In this document: one piece after another, positions 18,217 to 28,500 of the stretch
Numbering within the stretch: position 1 is the stretch's first letter
Layout of the letters: the number at the start of each line of letters is the position of its first letter
NCBI RefSeq assembly: GCF_000756305.1
Contig: NZ_JRFE01000014.1
Span: 399,005-463,004 of the forward strand
Direction of reading: 5' to 3'
From: Myxosarcina sp. GI1
Lineage (GTDB): Bacteria > Cyanobacteriota > Cyanobacteriia > Cyanobacteriales > Xenococcaceae
Length of the DNA stretch: 64,000 nt
Position numbers and translations under genes: made by a program
The notes under the pieces: model-generated
The model's database searches: none
What the model saw: the letters and a program-made list of their open reading frames with translations, nothing else
Told to the model about the DNA's origin: nothing

Positions 18217-19095
18217 ATGTTCCAAAGTTGCTTAATCTGCACTGATTTTACAGATGGTATATATCGCTTAGTCAATTTTGTTCCAAATCTCGCTCAATGC
18301 GGATTGAAAAAAATTGTGTTTTTTCATAGCGTACCGATATGGAACGAAGGAGAAGTTCCCAGAGTTGACGAAGAGGCAATGAAGCGAGCCAAGGAACGGT
18401 TGGGTCGAGCTTCAAATAATGCTCCCGAAGGAGTGGAAGTGATAGTGGAAGTCGCTTCGGGAAAGCCTCTTGATACTATACCTAGAGCTTTAAAGAAATA
18501 CGATGTTGAAGTTATTTTAACAGGGACACCCATACATAGTCTCTTGAAAGAACAATGTTTTGGTAGTACCAGTACGGGTCTTGCCAAACAAACCGAACAA
18601 CCTTTAACTATAATTCGTCCCGAACTAATTACTACTTACACCCGCGAGGAATTAGCTTTACGCTGTCAACATCTGTGGCGATACTTGCTCGTTCCCTATA
18701 ATGGCAGCGAAACTGCAAAGTACGCAATCGAACAAATAAAAGCTTATGCCAAAGAGCGCCCCCAAGGATCTTTTACCCAGTGTATGTTAATTACGGTGGT
18801 AGAAGATGTTGGCAGACAGTCTTTGATAGCTAAAGAACGAGTCAAGGAAGCTCAAGCGCAGCTAGATTCGGTCAAAAAAGAGCTAGAAGAATTAGATATT
18901 GAAGTTAATACAGCAGTAAAACAAGGTAGCCCTTTACAAGAAATTGCTACTGCGGCTTTAGATTTTGATATTAGTGCGATCGCTATTGCCGATGATTATA
19001 AAAATAGCCTATTAAAATGGGCGGCTGGCAGCTTTGCTAACGACCTGTTGCGGAGTAGCTGGTTTCCCATTTTGCTGTTCTCGCCGAAAAAATAG
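18217..19095 (+). CDS. tandem universal stress protein (UspA family)
   Basis: A 292-residue protein with two Usp-like domains (about residues 1-135 and 150-290). The first opens with FQSCLICTDFTDGIYRLVNF and continues with KIVFFHSVP; the second opens with RYLLVPYNGSETAKYAIE. Usp proteins are small, often nucleotide-binding, stress-response factors. The second domain ends with FANDLLRSSWFPILLF instead of the canonical ATP-binding G-x2-G-x9-GS run, so ATP binding is doubtful. I chose the ATG at 18217 because homologous proteins begin at this point; a GTG lies 11 codons upstream. It converges with the next gene. Confidence 0.88.
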   Translation: MFQSCLICTDFTDGIYRLVNFVPNLAQCGLKKIVFFHSVPIWNEGEVPRVDEEAMKRAKERLGRASNNAPEGVEVIVEVASGKPLDTIPRALKKYDVEVILTGTPIHSLLKEQCFGSTSTGLAKQTEQPLTIIRPELITTYTREELALRCQHLWRYLLVPYNGSETAKYAIEQIKAYAKERPQGSFTQCMLITVVEDVGRQSLIAKERVKEAQAQLDSVKKELEELDIEVNTAVKQGSPLQEIATAALDFDISAIAIADDYKNSLLKWAAGSFANDLLRSSWFPILLFSPKK

Positions 19096-19105
19096 ACAGA
19101 GTAAC

Positions 19106-20251
19106 TCAATCGAGTAGTTCGACTATATGAGCGATTAAATGAGGATAGTTACTGAGTAGGTAGTCTAAGCGATCGCAAAACAAACTTAGAATTAAATCTT
19201 CATAACTCATTCCATATTCGGTTAGACCCTGCGCTACCAAACTGGTAGCGTTGGCTGTAGGTCGTTTGAGATCTGGTTTGGGGTTAGCTTCAAGAATGTA
19301 GAGTTTGCCCGAGCGATCGGTTCTCAGATCGAGGCGAATTAAAGCTGTAAGGTTAAAACTACGATAAACGTCTTTTGCTATCTGCTCTAACTGCTGTTTA
19401 ATCGGTTCTCGGTCAGACAGCAAACGCAAGCGATCGCTAGTAATTGCTTTTTTGTCCATCGAAGTAAAAATTTTTTCATCAGGTTCCAAAATACGTTCGA
19501 TCGCGCTAAAAGCAAAAGGTGACTGTCTTTTTTGCAACTGTAAATTTATATAAGTTACATAGCCGCCTACTGCGATACAAAATTCTCTTCCTGGCAAGTA
19601 AGCTTCAATCAAAGCACTATTGTGAGTCACACGCTGGACATCAGCGATCGCCGCAGCTAGAGCGTCAGGTTTATCGACAAAATGAATATTTAAAGAAGCT
19701 CTTCCCGACACGGGTTTGACTAAAAAAGCACCTGTATAATTGCCAAACAGATGTTGAAAATAAAGATTGTTGGGCTGAAATGTTTCTTGATGGGGATGCC
19801 AAACCATAAAAGGTGAAGTGGGAAAACCCAGACCCTTTAGTTCGCGTTTAAGTAGGTGTTTGTTGTCGAGAATCGAGCTATTTATCGGACTGTGACCGAT
19901 ATAAGGAACTCCTAACATTTCTAACAGTGCAGGAGTATGACAGACGGGATCGTAACCTTGAACTCCTCCCGTATTCAACCAGGCTAAGTGAATCTGTTTG
20001 GCTTTAAGTTGCGCCGCTAGAGACATATCGTCTGGTAATAACCAAACATTTTGGAAACCGAGATTTTTAAAAGCCTGGGCAATATTTTTAGCCACTGCTT
20101 CATAGGTTTTAGTCGATCGCGGATTGTGAGTTTTATAAATAACCGCTCCTGCTCTTTGTTTGTCACCACCATAAATTACTGCCAGTCGCAATTTTTTGGT
20201 TAGCTCATTCAAATACTGAGAAAAAGAGTTAAAGCTGTAGTTAAATTTCAT
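19106..20251 (-). CDS. D-Ala-D-Ala ligase-like ATP-grasp protein
   Basis: A 381-residue ATP-grasp enzyme. The N-terminal part has LRLAVIYGGD and VPYIGHSPINSSILDNKHLLKRELKGLGFPTSPF, the ligase-type pattern of substrate loop and lysine. The grasp core follows, with FLVKPVSGRASLNIHFV, REFCIAVGGYV, and the metal site IRLDLRTDRSGKLYILEANPKPDLK. It resembles D-alanine-D-alanine ligases but lacks several cell-wall-ligase hallmarks and does not lie near mur genes, so the substrate is open (an amino acid or peptide ligase is likely). I use the ATG at 20251; the frame extends upstream to a GTG at 20335. Confidence 0.82.
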   Translation of the reverse strand: MKFNYSFNSFSQYLNELTKKLRLAVIYGGDKQRAGAVIYKTHNPRSTKTYEAVAKNIAQAFKNLGFQNVWLLPDDMSLAAQLKAKQIHLAWLNTGGVQGYDPVCHTPALLEMLGVPYIGHSPINSSILDNKHLLKRELKGLGFPTSPFMVWHPHQETFQPNNLYFQHLFGNYTGAFLVKPVSGRASLNIHFVDKPDALAAAIADVQRVTHNSALIEAYLPGREFCIAVGGYVTYINLQLQKRQSPFAFSAIERILEPDEKIFTSMDKKAITSDRLRLLSDREPIKQQLEQIAKDVYRSFNLTALIRLDLRTDRSGKLYILEANPKPDLKRPTANATSLVAQGLTEYGMSYEDLILSLFCDRLDYLLSNYPHLIAHIVELLD

Positions 20252-20403
20252 AGCGGTCGATAGCTCAAAAAAAGAGTAAATATGGCTCGTAGCGATTTTT
20301 TTAGTAGATAGCAAGAAAACAAAATCTGCTCGCACCGTACTGAAAATTCAATCCTATGAGAAGATTAAACAACTAACATTATTAATGAACTTAAAAGATT
20401 ATC

Positions 20404-20739
20404 ATGGCAGAAATTCAATTTTCCAAAGGAGTAACTGAAGAAGTAGTTCCCGATATTAAAGTTACTCGTTCTAAATCAGGAGATACGGGAACTGCTACTT
20501 TTTATTTTGACGAACCGCAAATTTTTAGTATGGACGAGGCAAATGAAGTTACTGGTATGTATTTAGTGGACGAAGAAGGAGAAATTGTCACTAAAGAAGT
20601 AAAAGGCAAGTTTGTTAATGGGGAACCAAAAGCAATTGAAGCAACTCTAATTATGCGTTCTGCTGAAGAATGGGAACGTTTTATTCGTTTTATGGATAGA
20701 TACGCCGAAGAACATGGTTTGGGACTCAACAAATCTTAA
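20404..20739 (+). CDS. psb28: photosystem II assembly factor Psb28
   Basis: A 111-residue protein that binds to PSII assembly intermediates (the CP47/RC47 module) on the cytoplasmic side. Recognised by [32 protein letters not shown] and [13 protein letters not shown], with the conserved end [14 protein letters not shown]. The length is that of Psb28-1. It is divergent from the ATP-grasp gene and followed by moaB after about 190 bp. Confidence 0.97.
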   Translation: MAEIQFSKGVTEEVVPDIKVTRSKSGDTGTATFYFDEPQIFSMDEANEVTGMYLVDEEGEIVTKEVKGKFVNGEPKAIEATLIMRSAEEWERFIRFMDRYAEEHGLGLNKS

Positions 20740-20932
20740 ATTTTTAGTAGTTGGCTTCAATTAGTAATCGGCGATCGGTAACTATATTACTTTCTTCAAA
20801 AAAGATATTAGAAGCAAAAAGTATGACTGTTTTAAAATAACCTTTGATATCGAGCGATGGTCTTGAGAAGGTGCTTCAAATTATAAAAATCGGTGCATAC
20901 TATTAACTGTGAACCGATCGCTGTCAAATATT

Positions 20933-21433
20933 ATGACCGTACCCCATCCAGATAAATCGGCTGTATCTCTTAACTGCGCTGTAATTACAGTAAGCGATAC
21001 TCGTACTGTCGAAACCGATAACAGCGGTAAAATTATTCAGCAGTTACTAGCCGATGCGGGTCATGAAATCTTAGCATACACTATCGTCAAAGACGAACCA
21101 CAACAGATCGCAGCTTGTTTGTCCGAGCTAGATAAAGATACAGATTTAAATACGATTATTTTTAGTGGCGGTACGGGAATTGCTTCTAGAGATACAACTT
21201 ATGAAGTAGTTTCCAACTGGTTAGACAAAACAATACCAGGATTTGGCGAACTGTTTCGCTGGTTGAGCTATCAAGAAATTGGTTCTCGCGCGATCGCTTC
21301 TAGAGCCATAGCAGGAAGTAAAAATCGTCAGTTAATTTTTGCCCTTCCTGGTTCGTCGAATGCAGTTCGCCTGGCGATGAAGGAGCTTATTTTACCCGAA
21401 CTCAATCATTTAATAAAACAACTGCAAGGTTAA
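20933..21433 (+). CDS. moaB: molybdenum cofactor biosynthesis protein B
   Basis: A 166-residue MoaB/Mog-type protein. These proteins adenylylate or handle molybdopterin during molybdenum cofactor synthesis, which serves nitrate reductase in cyanobacteria. Key segments are NCAVITVSDTRTVETDNSG and the MPT-binding IIFSGGTGIASRDTTYE, followed by IPGFGELFRWLSYQEIGSRA and LPGSSNAV. I chose the ATG at 20933; an upstream GTG at 20909 adds residues outside the conserved domain. No other moa gene is in the window. Confidence 0.93.
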   Translation: MTVPHPDKSAVSLNCAVITVSDTRTVETDNSGKIIQQLLADAGHEILAYTIVKDEPQQIAACLSELDKDTDLNTIIFSGGTGIASRDTTYEVVSNWLDKTIPGFGELFRWLSYQEIGSRAIASRAIAGSKNRQLIFALPGSSNAVRLAMKELILPELNHLIKQLQG

Positions 21434-21441
21434 ACGGTTAC

Positions 21442-22446
21442 TTACCGAATTTCTTTCTGAATTTCTTCTAAACCAGATTTAGTTTTAAGATGACGGCGCA
21501 GGCGATCGCCACCAAAGATGCCACCAACAATTAATAAGCCCAAAGTAGGAGAAAATTCAAATGGTACTTGCTGCACGGTAAAATTATCCACCATCAAAGC
21601 CGAAGTGCGATCGTAACTATCGACATCTACCACCCCAAACGCCGCTCTGTAAGTATAGTTGCCCTCAGCTAAATCACTCACAGTTTCCGTGTACTGATTA
21701 TCTGGATTATCTGAATCGTAGTAAGTAGTGTCTTCATAGACAAAATCGCCACTAGCTATTGGCTGCTGTATGAGGTCATCGCTTTCAAATAAAACGTTAA
21801 TCTCATTAGTAGTCAAACTTTCAGGGTTTTCTAACAAACTAAAATAACCATAATCCTGATTGCCCAAACCAGGGTCGGTATTGACTCCATCATTAGTCAA
21901 GTAAGCCGTATTAAAGCTAACGGTAAAGCCATTATTGCCGTTAGTCACATCATTTGAAGAAATGGTGACATTAAAATCCTGATAGAAACCAGAACCCTCT
22001 TTAGAAGTACGGCTATCGCCAACTAACTCGGGATTGGAAGCAGTACGGTCGATACTCAAAGCTTCGGGAGAGAGACTGGTTTGATTTTGCAGCGAAGAAC
22101 TGTCATTGGGGTTGATATCGGCATTGACGGGGTCGCTGCCCGACTGGTTGAAGTCCAGGGAAATAAGAGGATCGGAGCTATCGACATCGTCAATTCTGGT
22201 GGTGTGTCCTGTAGTAGTAATGGCATGAGAACTACCATTAATCGGCTCGATACCATCTATAGTTCCAGTAACAGTTGAATCACCAATAGGAGTCCAACCT
22301 GAAAGATCGTTAGTTTCAAAATCGCCATTGGTTAAATTGACCGAAAAAGCAGTGGCAGAATCGACTGCTACTAAATTACCAAGAGCGAGAAAACCTGTCA
22401 GACAAATGAGACGAAGTTTGAATTTAGGCGAGAAAAATAAAAACAT
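21442..22446 (-). CDS. exported PFE-CTERM surface protein
   Basis: A 334-residue secreted protein. A signal peptide spans about residues 1-33 (LICLTGFLALGNLVAV..ATA). The mature part begins NGDFETNDLSGW, typical of the jelly-roll domain of many exported cyanobacterial proteins. The C-terminus has the sorting-type tail PFEFSPTLGLLIVGGIFGG followed by DRLRRH, a variant of PEP-CTERM called PFE-CTERM. It would be recognised by an exosortase-like enzyme, and the basic end fits membrane retention before cleavage. It lies downstream of the giant protein gene on the same strand. Its ligand and role are unknown. Confidence 0.88.
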   Translation of the reverse strand: MFLFFSPKFKLRLICLTGFLALGNLVAVDSATAFSVNLTNGDFETNDLSGWTPIGDSTVTGTIDGIEPINGSSHAITTTGHTTRIDDVDSSDPLISLDFNQSGSDPVNADINPNDSSSLQNQTSLSPEALSIDRTASNPELVGDSRTSKEGSGFYQDFNVTISSNDVTNGNNGFTVSFNTAYLTNDGVNTDPGLGNQDYGYFSLLENPESLTTNEINVLFESDDLIQQPIASGDFVYEDTTYYDSDNPDNQYTETVSDLAEGNYTYRAAFGVVDVDSYDRTSALMVDNFTVQQVPFEFSPTLGLLIVGGIFGGDRLRRHLKTKSGLEEIQKEIR

Positions 22447-22509
22447 AATGACTAAATGGTTAGTTTAACTATAAATTTATGAATGGCATGGATACAGATA
22501 ACGTTGAAG

Positions 22510-22557
22510 AATGAGAACTAAACAAAACAGCTAGCGAGCGAGCTTAATTCTCATTCC
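22510..22557. other. inverted repeat between two surface-protein genes
   Basis: AATGAGAA (22510-22517) and TTCTCATT (22550-22557) form an 8-bp stem around a loop containing AGCTAGCGAGCGAGCT. It lies just after the stop of the giant protein gene on the minus strand. There is no strong T-run, so it may be an attenuator or processing hairpin rather than a simple terminator. Confidence 0.4.
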
Positions 22558-22568
22558 CATAGCCGGGG

Positions 22569-25500
22569 CTAGAAGATAAAATCGCTAGAATCTATGTCGC
22601 TAGAGTTGACACCTTGAAGATAGACAACGTCTTTGTTGTAGACGCTGCCTGGAGGTTGGAAATCGACTTGAATCATGGTGTCGGAACCAAAGGGGGTAGC
22701 AACGACATAGCCGTCGGCATAGAGGTCGCTCGACACATTATTTAATTCTCCAGAGGCGATCGCACTGAAGTCTAAAAGATCGCCGTTGGGATCGAAATCG
22801 CTAATAAGATCAATGCCGTCACTGGTTTGGTTGAAGTAAAAAACGTCATTACCTCCATTACCAGTTAAAGTATCTTGTCCTGCACCACCAGTAAACAACT
22901 CATTACTGGAAGTACCGCTTAGATTATCGGAATAATCTGTACCGTCAATGGGATTGAATTGGATGGTAGTCGTAGCTATATTACTGTCATAATCTCCGTC
23001 GTTGACTACTACTTCAATAATGCGTTCCCTCGCATCGGGACTGGTTTCGGTGTTATTAAAGCTAATTGCTTCGATTAATTCTTGATAATCTGCTAGCGGT
23101 ACGGAGTTTAGCGAAGCACTGGTAAATTCAATAAAGATCTGACCGTCAGCAGTAGAACTCGCGTAGTTAATTAAATTAAGATTGCTAGATACATACGTTC
23201 CTGTTAGCTCAACTGCCAAGCCATCAATTAATAATTCATCTCCAGTTTGAGCATTAGTGAGAGTAACGGTGGCAGATTCAATATTGACATCGTCGTTATC
23301 GGTAATAGTAGTATCGCTATCGGCAATTCCAACAGCAGAACCAAAAAAAGTAGTTAGATAATCATAATCTGTAGCGGTACTGCTATCATCTCCATCAAGA
23401 TCGATAAACGGTGGATTGATATTGACAATTGTTCCCGTACCAGTATCCGAGAAGTCCGCAACATCACCGCTAATTACGGAGTTTACTGCCAGGGTAAAGC
23501 TTTCATTAATTTCGACCTCTTCATCAGTGGTGCTATCAATTCTTACCTGAATTCCTGTAGAACCTGCGGGAATAGTTACCTCCGTACCGTCAGTAGCACT
23601 CAACCACGTGGTTCCGCCATCGGTAGAATATTCAAAATTGGTATTTTCATAATCAACACCGTCTGTAGCAGAAACCCCTGTTGTAGTTAGGTCGAGAACT
23701 ACATCGCTAGTTTGATGGGGAACATCGAGGGTAACGTCAAAAACAAGTGGGTCACCTTCATTAACAGAGACATCCGAGATACTTACTGTCGGTAATGCAC
23801 CCACCGCCAGAATCATATCTTCCACTTCACCATCGGTTGCTGTACCCTGATACGCTAGCTTGGGAATCGTCGGTTCCTCGTCAAACAAGCGGAAACGAGC
23901 ATAAAATTCGCCGTATCCCCCTTCAAGCCCGCCTGTGGGAATATCGATAGAGATGGTCTGCGTTCCCGCAGTTACCGCTTGGTTAATTACTAAATCGTTA
24001 GTTCCTGTAAAATTACCGTCGTTATCCCAATCGATCCAGCCTAATAAATAACCAGTTCCCGTTACCTCAAATTGAAGCGAACCTCCTCCTGTACCGTCGT
24101 CCCAAAGAGTAGCATCGACAATTGCTACTCCATCATCTTCAGCTCCGTCACCATCGGCATTTACTGTTGGTTGACCGTTAGTTTCCGTATCGGGTGCGGT
24201 GCCCAGATACAGGGTAGGTGTTTCGCTAACAACGTGTCTTGCGCCATCACTTTCTAGAGTAGTCTGGTAAGAATCTGGTAAGTCGCCAAAATCGTAATTG
24301 AGGGTAGAAACAAAGGCAAAATCGAGTGCCGTTACGTCACTGTCTACTGTGACTGTTTGGAATACTGAAGTATTGTTGTCGGTAATAGAAGTTGCTGGGG
24401 TATCCGTATCAGTTGTAGTTAGGGCAGTATCTTCTAGGATGGGTAGGCTCTTAGCTAAAGAGATATAGTAAGTATCGGCAGGTAAATTACCGAAAGAATA
24501 ATTACCATCAGCATCGGTTTCAGTCGAGCCAATATAAACTGGACTGCCACCGTTGTCTTTATAAATAAAGACCGTCAGACTTTCGACAGGAATATCGGTG
24601 CCTTCTCCCGAATTGCCATCAGTCGTACCTTGTTCTTCTAAAACTACTGTACCGCTAACACTGTTAGGTCCACTATAGGCATAACCAAAGTCAATATATG
24701 TTCCGTCATCTATGGCATTACCATCTACTTGAGTAACCGCTCCTGTGTTATCAACCGTAATCGTAGTGGTATTAGCTCCGACACTGCCCGTCCCATTAAG
24801 TAGGTCGTTAATATCTCCACTAGAAGTTGGTGATGTGTCTGTTGGCTGAGTAACAGTAATTGTCCAGTTTCCTTCCGTCAGGTCTTGGAAGAAGTAGTAA
24901 CCCTCGTTATCAGTAGTTGTAGTGAAGGTTGTCGTACCATCGGTAATGGATATTTCAACATCCGATATCCCTACTTCGCTAGCATCTTGAATGCCATCTC
25001 CGTCTTGGTCTAACCAAATATAATCTCCAACTACCGAACTGGGTTCAAAACCAAAATCCGCACCTTGATAATTCGTGCCGTAGTCAACGATGACATTACT
25101 ATCTTGGGCATCTGCAGCAGGAAGAGAGGGGTAAGTATTATCCCAACTGGGTACACCATCGCGGTCTGGGTCGTCGGTGTTGTCGGCAATAGTTAGTCCC
25201 GACGGTAAAGTAGCAGTGTCAATTGCTACGGTATAAGTTCCAGGTTCGACTCCTGTAAACAGATAAGAACCTGCTAATTCTGCACCAGTTCCGTCTGCTG
25301 TGGTGGTAGTTGCAACTGTGTTACCTTCTCCATCCAGCAAGTTAACGGTAACGCCACCAATCCCGATTTCATTGAAATCTTGAGTTCCGTTAGCGTTAGC
25401 ATCGTAATAAACCGAATCTCCAATAGTTGCCAACACCCCAAAACCAAAGTCCGCAGTTTGGTCTGCTCCGTTGGTGATGGAAACATTTGTTGTATTAGCT

Positions 25501-28500
25501 GTGGTTGGCTGATAAACATTTCCATAGCTATCTATGGGTAAATCGGTATCTGCATCATCGACAATGATTTGATAATCCCCGTCAGGCAAACTACTAAAGC
25601 TGTAGTTACCGTCAGCATCGGTATCCACTGTTTGTAGTGCCACATAAGTACCATCACCGTTGAGATCCGCATATAGGGTTACCAGAATGTTGGATAGAGT
25701 CGTGGTTTCAGAAGTGCCTTGAGTTCCGTCACCGTTTACGTCATACCAGAGATTACCGCTAATGGTGGCATCACCATATTTGTTGTAGGGGAAATCGATA
25801 TCATTATTAGTTTCACCTGCAGTGAGAGTAACGCTAGCAGGATTAGTCACCAATCCAGTAAGGTCGGCAGGTAGATCGGTATCAGTTTCATCTACCGCAA
25901 CTAAATAATCTCCTGGTGCGAGATTGGTAAAGCTATAGGTACCATCAGCAGCCGTAGAGGTAGTAGTAATTATTGGGTCGGTATCGGGGTCGTATACGCC
26001 ATCACTATCAATATCGGCATAAAGATTGAGGATGATATTAGGTATGCCTTCATCGCTAGCATCTTGAATACCATCCTGATTCCAGTCAAAGAAAACCGTA
26101 TCACCAATGGATGCCGTACCCGAAGCAGAATAACCAAAATCGTAACTGCCAAGAAAATCACCCCCACTAAGAGTGATTAGGCTAGTGGTCAGGTTGTCAA
26201 CGGTGGCATCGGGGTCGGCAGTTTGCGTCCAGGTCGAATCCGCAGGTAGAGTAGTTGCATCAATTTGTATTTGATAATCTCCACTAGCAATACCTTCAAA
26301 GGTGTAATCACCATTTGCGTCAGTGGTGGTCGTGTCAACTACAGAGCCTGTATTGTTTAGTAGATTAACTGTAATCCCACTTAGTCCACCTTCACCGTCT
26401 TCGGGAGTACCACCATCGCTATCGTAGTCTTGCCAGACATTACCAAATAAAGAATTGCTGATGATGTTATAGCCAAAATCCTGGTCGAGATTGTTTGCTA
26501 GCGAGGCAATAGTGACATCTGCTACATGTTTATTTGCCTGACCACCATCAGGGTCGTAGGTTTTTGTATAACCACTGGGTAAAGTTGCAGTATCTATTTG
26601 AACTGTATAAGTTCCATCAGTATCTACTACAAACTCATAGTTACCACTGGACTCAGTTACTGTTGTTTGGAGTAAAGTATTACCGTCATATAACTCGACA
26701 GTAACTCCTGGTACGCCAGGTTCGCCCGCATCAAAAACACCATCATTATTCTGGTCACTCCAGATAGTATCACCGATAGTGGCAGTTGGATTGATAGTAA
26801 CGGTAACGAGATTGGAGTCATCGTTAACGGCTTCTCCGTTTGCCATCACCGCGCCCGTAACCAAAGCAGTGTTCTGGATGCCGCTTTCAGTAGTATTGTT
26901 TAACGGTTCGAGTGCTTCGTAAACTACTTCAATTTGGTTAGTGTCCCCTGCATTAACTGCCCCAACATCATTCCAGGTCAAAATACCGTTAACTTCATCA
27001 ACTGAATCAGGAGTAACTGAAGCAGAGACAAATCTTAGCTTAGTTTCATCATAATCATCGATTAAGGGAGTGGAGGCAATGGTTGTATCGATATCGAAGG
27101 AACTGCCAGAACCCGCGGGTTCATCGGTAGTAACTCGAAAACCCAAGGCATCAACATAGGGAACTGAATTATCACCCTGACCGTTTTTGATAGTAATAAG
27201 ATATGCGCCAACTCCAGAATTAAAAGTGCTAGTAAAGTCAGACCAATCCCAGGTTCTTAAGCTAGTAACATCCCAGATCAGTTCACCTGCATTAGCAACA
27301 GAATTGTAAGTAGAAAAATCTGAAGGGACAAACGTTAGAGTATCGGTGGTTGCGCCATTTTCTCTAAGTTGAAATTCCCAAGTGTCATCATTAATAGTAC
27401 CTGTCTGATAAACATTCGCCACCATTTCCACTTTAGTAATGTTGGCTGTCGTTCCTGGTAGAGTAAATACACCTCCATCAGCAATGTTCCCATTAAAAAA
27501 GGCTGAAGCAAAAGTATCATTAGCTCCGTCTGTTATATTCTCGGGTGGCGTAAAATTTCCATTAACCGATTCGACCCAAAGATCGTATTGATTCCCCGAA
27601 CCGCCTTCACCAGAACCCGAACTTAAATTGTTGGTCAGATCGATAGTATAGGTAACTTCACTTCCTTCTAAAACTGGGCTGTTTACTACTTGCTTATCAA
27701 CCGCCAATACGGGACCAAAACCAAAATCATTGTCGGTAGAATTTACCCCCGCAATATTAACCGCATAGGTTTCTTCCGACGACAGAGTATAACCAGTCGT
27801 TTTATCTGGGTCATCGCGAGTAACTTCTACGATCCAATTACCATCGGGCAAATCACCAAAGGAGTAATCACCATTGACATCGGATGTAGTTGTATCCCAA
27901 AGGAAATCACCCGAATCGATCGCGCCATCATTATTGCTGTCGTAGTAAAGATTTAGATCGACCAAATCCATACCCGCTTCGTCACCGTTGAGAATACCGT
28001 CTAAGGTAGTTCCAGTAGTTCCACCATCGTCTTCAAATACTGTTCCCGATATGGTTTGCGAACCAAGAATACGGGTAGTTGCTTCGCCATCAGATAATGT
28101 ACCACCAGCAAATCCTACTCCCCCCGTGTTGAGAATGTAGGGGAAGGACTCTGTGGGAGTAGTACCGTCAGGAACTGCATTAAAAGTTGCCGTAAATGAG
28201 TCACTTGCTTCTAAAGAAGAATCTAGCCACCACTGTAGATTGGTAACTGTAGAAAGATCCGCAGGTTCGGTAGCGTCCCAGGTAGCACCATTATCGGTAG
28301 AATAGAAAACCGTTAGAGTAGAGTCAGCAGGAACGGTATTATTAATTTCCGCACCGCCAGCATAATTCATGCCCTCTGGAATTTCATCATAAATCACCAG
28401 AGGAGTTCCATAGCTGGGATTGCCCAAAGGAACCGTACCATCATTAGTAGCGGTTAAAGTATAGGTATACTCTGTAGCAGAGGCAATATCTACGGTGTCG